Source: Gaoshiqia sp050298035
GTDB taxonomy: Bacteria > Bacteroidota > Bacteroidia > Bacteroidales > Prolixibacteraceae
DNA: 11,456 nt
Assembly: GCA_050298035.1 (NCBI GenBank)
Contig: JBNKTK010000117.1
Span: 1 to 11,456, forward strand
Reading direction: 5' to 3'
Part shown: piece after piece, positions 8,195 through 11,456 of the stretch
Layout of the letters: the number at the start of each line of letters is the position of its first letter
Position numbering within the stretch: the first letter of the stretch is position 1
The notes under the pieces: generated by a model
What the model was told of the DNA's origin: nothing
The model's database searches: none
What the model saw: only the letters and a program-made list of their open reading frames with translations
Translations under genes and position numbers: made by a program

Positions 8195-9877
8195 ATGAAA
8201 TACAATCTATCCTATATTGCAATAATGTTGGTGACCTCTGTCCTGTTCTTTGCCGCTTGCAGTGATCAGTACATGGAAGATATGAACACCGACCCCTCGA
8301 AGGCTGACTCTGTTGACCCCAATGCCCAACTTACTACTGCGCAGTTACAAACTTATGGCGACCTGGGAATGGTCGAGATCTATCGCAACTATCTCTACGC
8401 GTTCAATCAACAACTAATGGGATGTTGGAATACCACCAATTATGGCGGACGTCACACACAAGATAATAATGAGATGAGCCGTATCTGGACATCGTTATAT
8501 CCAACAGCCATCAAGAACATCACGGACGCTGAATACCATACCGCCAACGATACCCTAAAGGTGAATATTAATTCAGCTTTGCGTATATACAGAGTCTATC
8601 TCATGTCTATTATCACGGACATTTATGGTGATGTGCCTTACAGCGAAGCAGGCAAGGGTTTCCTCGAAGGAAAGTTCAGTCCCCGTTATGACACGCAGGA
8701 AGAAATATACAATGATTTCTTCCTTGAGTTGAATAGCGCCGTTGCAAACCTTGACGCCGGCAAAGACAGAATTACGGGCGACGTTATTTACAACGGAGAC
8801 ATTGCAAAATGGAAAAAACTGGGCAACTCACTTCGTCTGCGCTTTGCCATGAGAATCTCCGATGTAGCACCGGAAAAGGCTCAGGAAGAATTTGAAAAAG
8901 CGCTGCAGGCCGATGGCGGCATCCTGGAGAATGCCAGCGACGATGCACTTATCAAATACCTGGATATTTCGTTCAGCTTTGGGCAGGAAGCCTATTCCGA
9001 TTATCGGGGTAATGCTTTATCGCAGTTACTCTTCGGTAACGACCCTGCCAATAATCCCAGCTATCTTTGTTCCACCTTATACAATCAACTTTACGACACC
9101 GGCGACCCCCGTACTTTCAGAATCGCTCGCTTCTATTACGACGGGCTTATGAGTGCCACAAGTCCGGCCAACCGTGTTGATTTAACTGACGAGATAATCG
9201 CCAAAGGCATCCAAACTCACCCCCGTGATCCGGGAGCTTTCTCATGGGAACCATGGCCTTCCGGCTACGACAGCGATATTTTGAAAGAGCTGGCCAAGAC
9301 CAATCCTTCAGTCAATCCCAGTGTAGCCCGCGAGACCGAGCCAAAACTGGCCAATAATTTTCTCAAAGGTAGTAGTCCGGGGGTTGTGATAACTTCGGCT
9401 GAAGTGAAATTTCTGTTAGCAGAAGCCAAGTTAAAAGGATGGAATGTTGGGGGTGCCTCTGTTAATGACCTGTATATTCAAGGCGTACGGGCAGCAATGG
9501 ATTTTTTGACCGATAATTATAATTGTGAGGCTGTATCCGATGATGATTTCAACGCGTTCATCCCGAATATAAACATAGGCTACACCGACGAGCAGAGAAA
9601 GAAAGCGATTAACACACAAGCATGGATTCTCCATCTCACCAATCCGGCCGAATGCTGGGCCAACGTGCGCCGATCAGGCTATCCCGCGCTTAAATCTCCC
9701 GCAGATTACGGCTTCAGCCAGTTCCTCACCGGAGGCTCTGAAATTCCGGTACGCCTCTGTTACCCGGTACTCGAATCGTCATACAACAAAGCAAGTTATG
9801 ATGAGGCATTGACCCGGATGGGGGGCAATAACAGCTGGTACACACCCGTATGGTGGAATAAAATAATTACGGAATAA
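8195..9877 (+). CDS. SusD-like outer membrane lipoprotein (SusD-like_2 / RagB type)
   Basis: Surface lipoprotein that forms the lid over the SusC transporter and helps capture glycan. The 560-residue product has a lipoprotein signal ending in 'FFAAC' with lipidated C22, followed by 'SDQYMEDMNTDP', an acidic start usual for surface-exposed Bacteroidota lipoproteins. The pattern fits the SusD-like_2 branch (Pfam PF12771) rather than classical SusD: the N-terminal 'NTDPSKAD' segment, 'DIYGDVPYSEA' with a following 'YDTQEEIYNDF', the late helix 'ITSAEVKFLLAEAKLKGW', and 'NPAECWANVRRSGYPAL' near the C-terminus. It lies 41 bases after susC, almost certainly co-transcribed, and its product pairs physically with SusC in known systems. 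Full length, no sign of damage. Glycan contacts cannot be assigned from sequence alone. Confidence 0.95.
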   Translation: MKYNLSYIAIMLVTSVLFFAACSDQYMEDMNTDPSKADSVDPNAQLTTAQLQTYGDLGMVEIYRNYLYAFNQQLMGCWNTTNYGGRHTQDNNEMSRIWTSLYPTAIKNITDAEYHTANDTLKVNINSALRIYRVYLMSIITDIYGDVPYSEAGKGFLEGKFSPRYDTQEEIYNDFFLELNSAVANLDAGKDRITGDVIYNGDIAKWKKLGNSLRLRFAMRISDVAPEKAQEEFEKALQADGGILENASDDALIKYLDISFSFGQEAYSDYRGNALSQLLFGNDPANNPSYLCSTLYNQLYDTGDPRTFRIARFYYDGLMSATSPANRVDLTDEIIAKGIQTHPRDPGAFSWEPWPSGYDSDILKELAKTNPSVNPSVARETEPKLANNFLKGSSPGVVITSAEVKFLLAEAKLKGWNVGGASVNDLYIQGVRAAMDFLTDNYNCEAVSDDDFNAFIPNINIGYTDEQRKKAINTQAWILHLTNPAECWANVRRSGYPALKSPADYGFSQFLTGGSEIPVRLCYPVLESSYNKASYDEALTRMGGNNSWYTPVWWNKIITE

Positions 9878-9902
9878 CGATAAAGAAGTAAATAGAAGAA
9901 AT

Positions 9903-11159
9903 ATGAAAACGATATATTTTATACTAGTTGCCGTACTTGCTATGAGTTTTACATTCACAGCATGCAACAACGAAGATCCGTTCTCAACAGCTACCGCCAG
10001 TGACGACCCGCGGATACTCGATCCCATTTTTCCGGACCGCGTAAACGGAGAACTGCCCGTCATCGCCAACATAAGCAGAGATGCCAACCTCACAGTGGAA
10101 CTGACAGTCACTCCGGCCGACTATACCGCCATTTCATGGCAGCTCGACGGAATTGAAGTACAAACCGGAACGTCACTCGATATCAATCTCAAAGCTGGGA
10201 CATACAAGTTTAAGGTAATAGTCTCAACCGAAGCCGGTAAATCGACCTATCGCGAGGGTATTGTACAAGTAAATCCGTTAGCGGATGACCCCTGGGCGAC
10301 AGAAATAGGTTTCGAGCGTATCATCGCGCCGGGTATCATTGCCCGTCTTTATGGCAACAATCTCAACAACGTAACAAGCATTATTATTGATGGAATAACC
10401 ATCACCAATATCGTTTACGTCGATTCAGAGGACAATGCCTACATCGAATATGAAGTTCCTGCCGACCTGGCCGAAGGTGAGCATCGCGTGGTACTGGTAG
10501 ACAATGAAAACAACGAGTATGGTGGCAACACCGTCAAAGTTACCTACACGGCGCTCATCACTTCAGGAGCCGACCGGACCAATGCGAATAGAGAATGGGT
10601 GATGACCGGTATTAATCTCGATCAGATTGCTTCACTGACGTTCGCAGGACAAACGATCACCGAGTTCACACGGCAGTCGACCACGGAAATTGCAATTACC
10701 TGCCCGCAATTGGAAGACGGGGATTACCAACTGACAGGTAGTACACAAAGCGGAACAGACTTACAATTCTATCTTGATAAGGACATCGTTACCGAACAGA
10801 CAGTCACGGTTTCTTCAACCACAGTGCTCTGGCAAGGACACCATTACGTGTCGTGGGAGCTTTCTGACGACAGTCCGAACAAAACGTTTAACCTGATTGG
10901 CAATGATGTGTTTGCCTCGTTAAAAGCCGGTGCTGTCCTGAGTATTCACTATTCAGTAGCCCCTGAAGCCACATATCATCAGTTACGCACCACTACCGCC
11001 TGGTGGAGTGACCTGCCCGGCACTTCTGTAATCGAGTTCTCGACAGACGGTGTGAAGGAAGTACAGCTAACACAAGAGGTTCTGGATAAAATTCAGGCTG
11101 AAAGCGGATTTCTTTGCGTAGGACATGGCTACTATGTGGATATGGTAACCGTACAGTAG
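9903..11159 (+). CDS. Surface glycan-binding lipoprotein in SusE position (Ig/IPT-like domains plus C-terminal binding domain)
   Basis: Probable cell-surface glycan-binding protein (SGBP), the third component of a Sus-type uptake complex. The 418-residue product has a lipoprotein signal ending 'FTFTAC' (C21), then 'NNEDPF', consistent with surface display. From its beta-rich pattern I read four segments: a PKD/Ig-like domain at about 51-124 ('ISWQLDGIEV', 'AGTYKFKVIVSTEAG'); an IPT/TIG-like domain at about 133-216 ('ARLYGNNLNNVTSIIIDG', 'EVPADLAEGEHRVVLVD'); a second, shorter IPT-like domain at about 217-293 ('WVMTGINLDQIASLTFAG'); and a C-terminal beta-sandwich at about 300-418 containing W310, W318 and the pair W367-W368, candidate sugar-stacking residues. 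Beaded domains with a C-terminal binding module match SusE-positioned SGBPs of beta-glucan PULs. It is the last gene of the operon, 25 bases after susD with a purine-rich leader, and ends 125 bases before the terminator. Domain borders and the binding role are inferred; I recognise no catalytic motif. Confidence 0.83.
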   Translation: MKTIYFILVAVLAMSFTFTACNNEDPFSTATASDDPRILDPIFPDRVNGELPVIANISRDANLTVELTVTPADYTAISWQLDGIEVQTGTSLDINLKAGTYKFKVIVSTEAGKSTYREGIVQVNPLADDPWATEIGFERIIAPGIIARLYGNNLNNVTSIIIDGITITNIVYVDSEDNAYIEYEVPADLAEGEHRVVLVDNENNEYGGNTVKVTYTALITSGADRTNANREWVMTGINLDQIASLTFAGQTITEFTRQSTTEIAITCPQLEDGDYQLTGSTQSGTDLQFYLDKDIVTEQTVTVSSTTVLWQGHHYVSWELSDDSPNKTFNLIGNDVFASLKAGAVLSIHYSVAPEATYHQLRTTTAWWSDLPGTSVIEFSTDGVKEVQLTQEVLDKIQAESGFLCVGHGYYVDMVTVQ

Positions 11160-11221
11160 CAACCGCTATGAAGACCGAATTAATAGGTCGTGGCACCGAG
11201 AAGGACACTTCTAGCCAAAAA

Positions 11222-11261
11222 ATACGATTCACTGTTATGCTTGATTTTCAACTAATCGTAT
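11222..11261 (+). repeat. Inverted repeat in the 3' untranslated region
   Basis: Perfect 8-base arms atacgatt (11222-11229) and aatcgtat (11254-11261) flank a 24-base spacer, between the last stop codon and the operon terminator. A competing pairing of atgct (11237-11241) with agcat (11262-11266) is also possible. The stem is A/T-rich and the loop long, so it is a weak RNA hairpin; it could equally be a DNA-binding palindrome or chance. The stretch 11160-11284 holds no convincing reading frame. Confidence 0.3.
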
Positions 11262-11284
11262 AGCATCACATTTTACACCATACG

Positions 11285-11313
11285 AAAGCCACTGCATTTG
11301 CGGTGGCTTTTTT
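11285..11313 (+). terminator. Rho-independent terminator of the GH16-susCD-SGBP operon
   Basis: Arms aaagccac (11285-11292) and gtggcttt (11303-11310) pair perfectly over 8 bp. The stem extends inward by a T-G wobble and two G-C pairs to a 4-base loop (attt, 11296-11299), giving about 11 pairs. An uninterrupted run of six T follows at 11308-11313. This is a strong intrinsic terminator on the + strand, 125 bases after the SGBP stop codon. The A-run at 11285-11287 is short, so a terminator role on the - strand would be weaker. Confidence 0.9.
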
Positions 11314-11456
11314 GTTGCACCCAAAAGTTGCAACGACACAATTAAAAATAGTCTTTGATAAAATTTATGTAGAATGAAGCTAAGTACATGACAAAAATTT
11401 GTATATCCCAATATCATCTTTAAAACAATCGTTTAATAGCACTGTTGCGATATAAG
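11314..11456. other. Noncoding A/T-rich tail after the terminator
   Basis: No supported gene is seen here; the short minus-strand frame across 11235-11417 runs through the terminator and has no family features. A 6-base inverted repeat, gttgca (11314-11319) and tgcaac (11329-11334), lies directly after the T-run. I found no good TTTG/TAnnTTTG promoter pair on either strand. This is probably the intergenic space before the next, unseen gene. Confidence 0.5.

Noticed and set aside
11235..11417. A 60-codon minus-strand frame at the window end.
   Set aside because: It reads through the strong terminator hairpin and A/T-rich intergenic DNA and has no recognisable features.

Overview
The window is a polysaccharide utilization locus (PUL) from a member of the Bacteroidota, most likely the Bacteroidales. 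The evidence is a hybrid two-component system (HTCS) followed by SusC-like and SusD-like genes, lipoprotein signals with acidic residues just after the lipid-bearing cysteine, and A/T- or purine-rich gene leaders without a strong Shine-Dalgarno sequence. I cannot name the genus from sequence alone. All genes are on the + strand. I see no tRNA, rRNA, CRISPR, insertion sequence or other mobile element.

Layout. 1-3894: the HTCS sensor/regulator, cut at its 5' end by the window edge. It retains 14 recognisable propeller blades, a Y_Y_Y domain, one membrane helix, a histidine kinase, a receiver and an AraC-type DNA-binding domain. 3895-4119: a 225-base control region with three near-identical 9-base direct repeats, a possible -7 element and two overlapping, mutually exclusive hairpins. 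4120-11159: an apparent four-gene operon with gaps of 17, 41 and 25 bases, encoding a GH16 endo-beta-glucanase lipoprotein (laminarinase type), a SusC-like TonB-dependent transporter, a SusD-like lipoprotein and a multi-domain surface glycan-binding lipoprotein in the SusE position. 11160-11456: a noncoding tail with a strong intrinsic terminator at 11285-11313 that closes the operon.

How the genes work together (inference from the families). The surface GH16 enzyme cuts a beta-1,3- or mixed-linkage beta-1,3/1,4-glucan. The SusE-position protein and SusD hold the chain at the cell surface, and SusC imports oligosaccharides with TonB energy. The periplasmic propellers of the HTCS sense an oligosaccharide, and its AraC domain then activates the operon, probably through sites between 3895 and about 4000. 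Only one glycoside hydrolase is present. The beta-glucosidase or exo-enzyme needed to finish degradation must lie upstream of the window or elsewhere.

The overall system is a recognisable type, not a new one. The parts most worth a second look are the regulatory leader of the GH16 gene, the phased direct repeats, and the architecture of the SusE-position binding protein.
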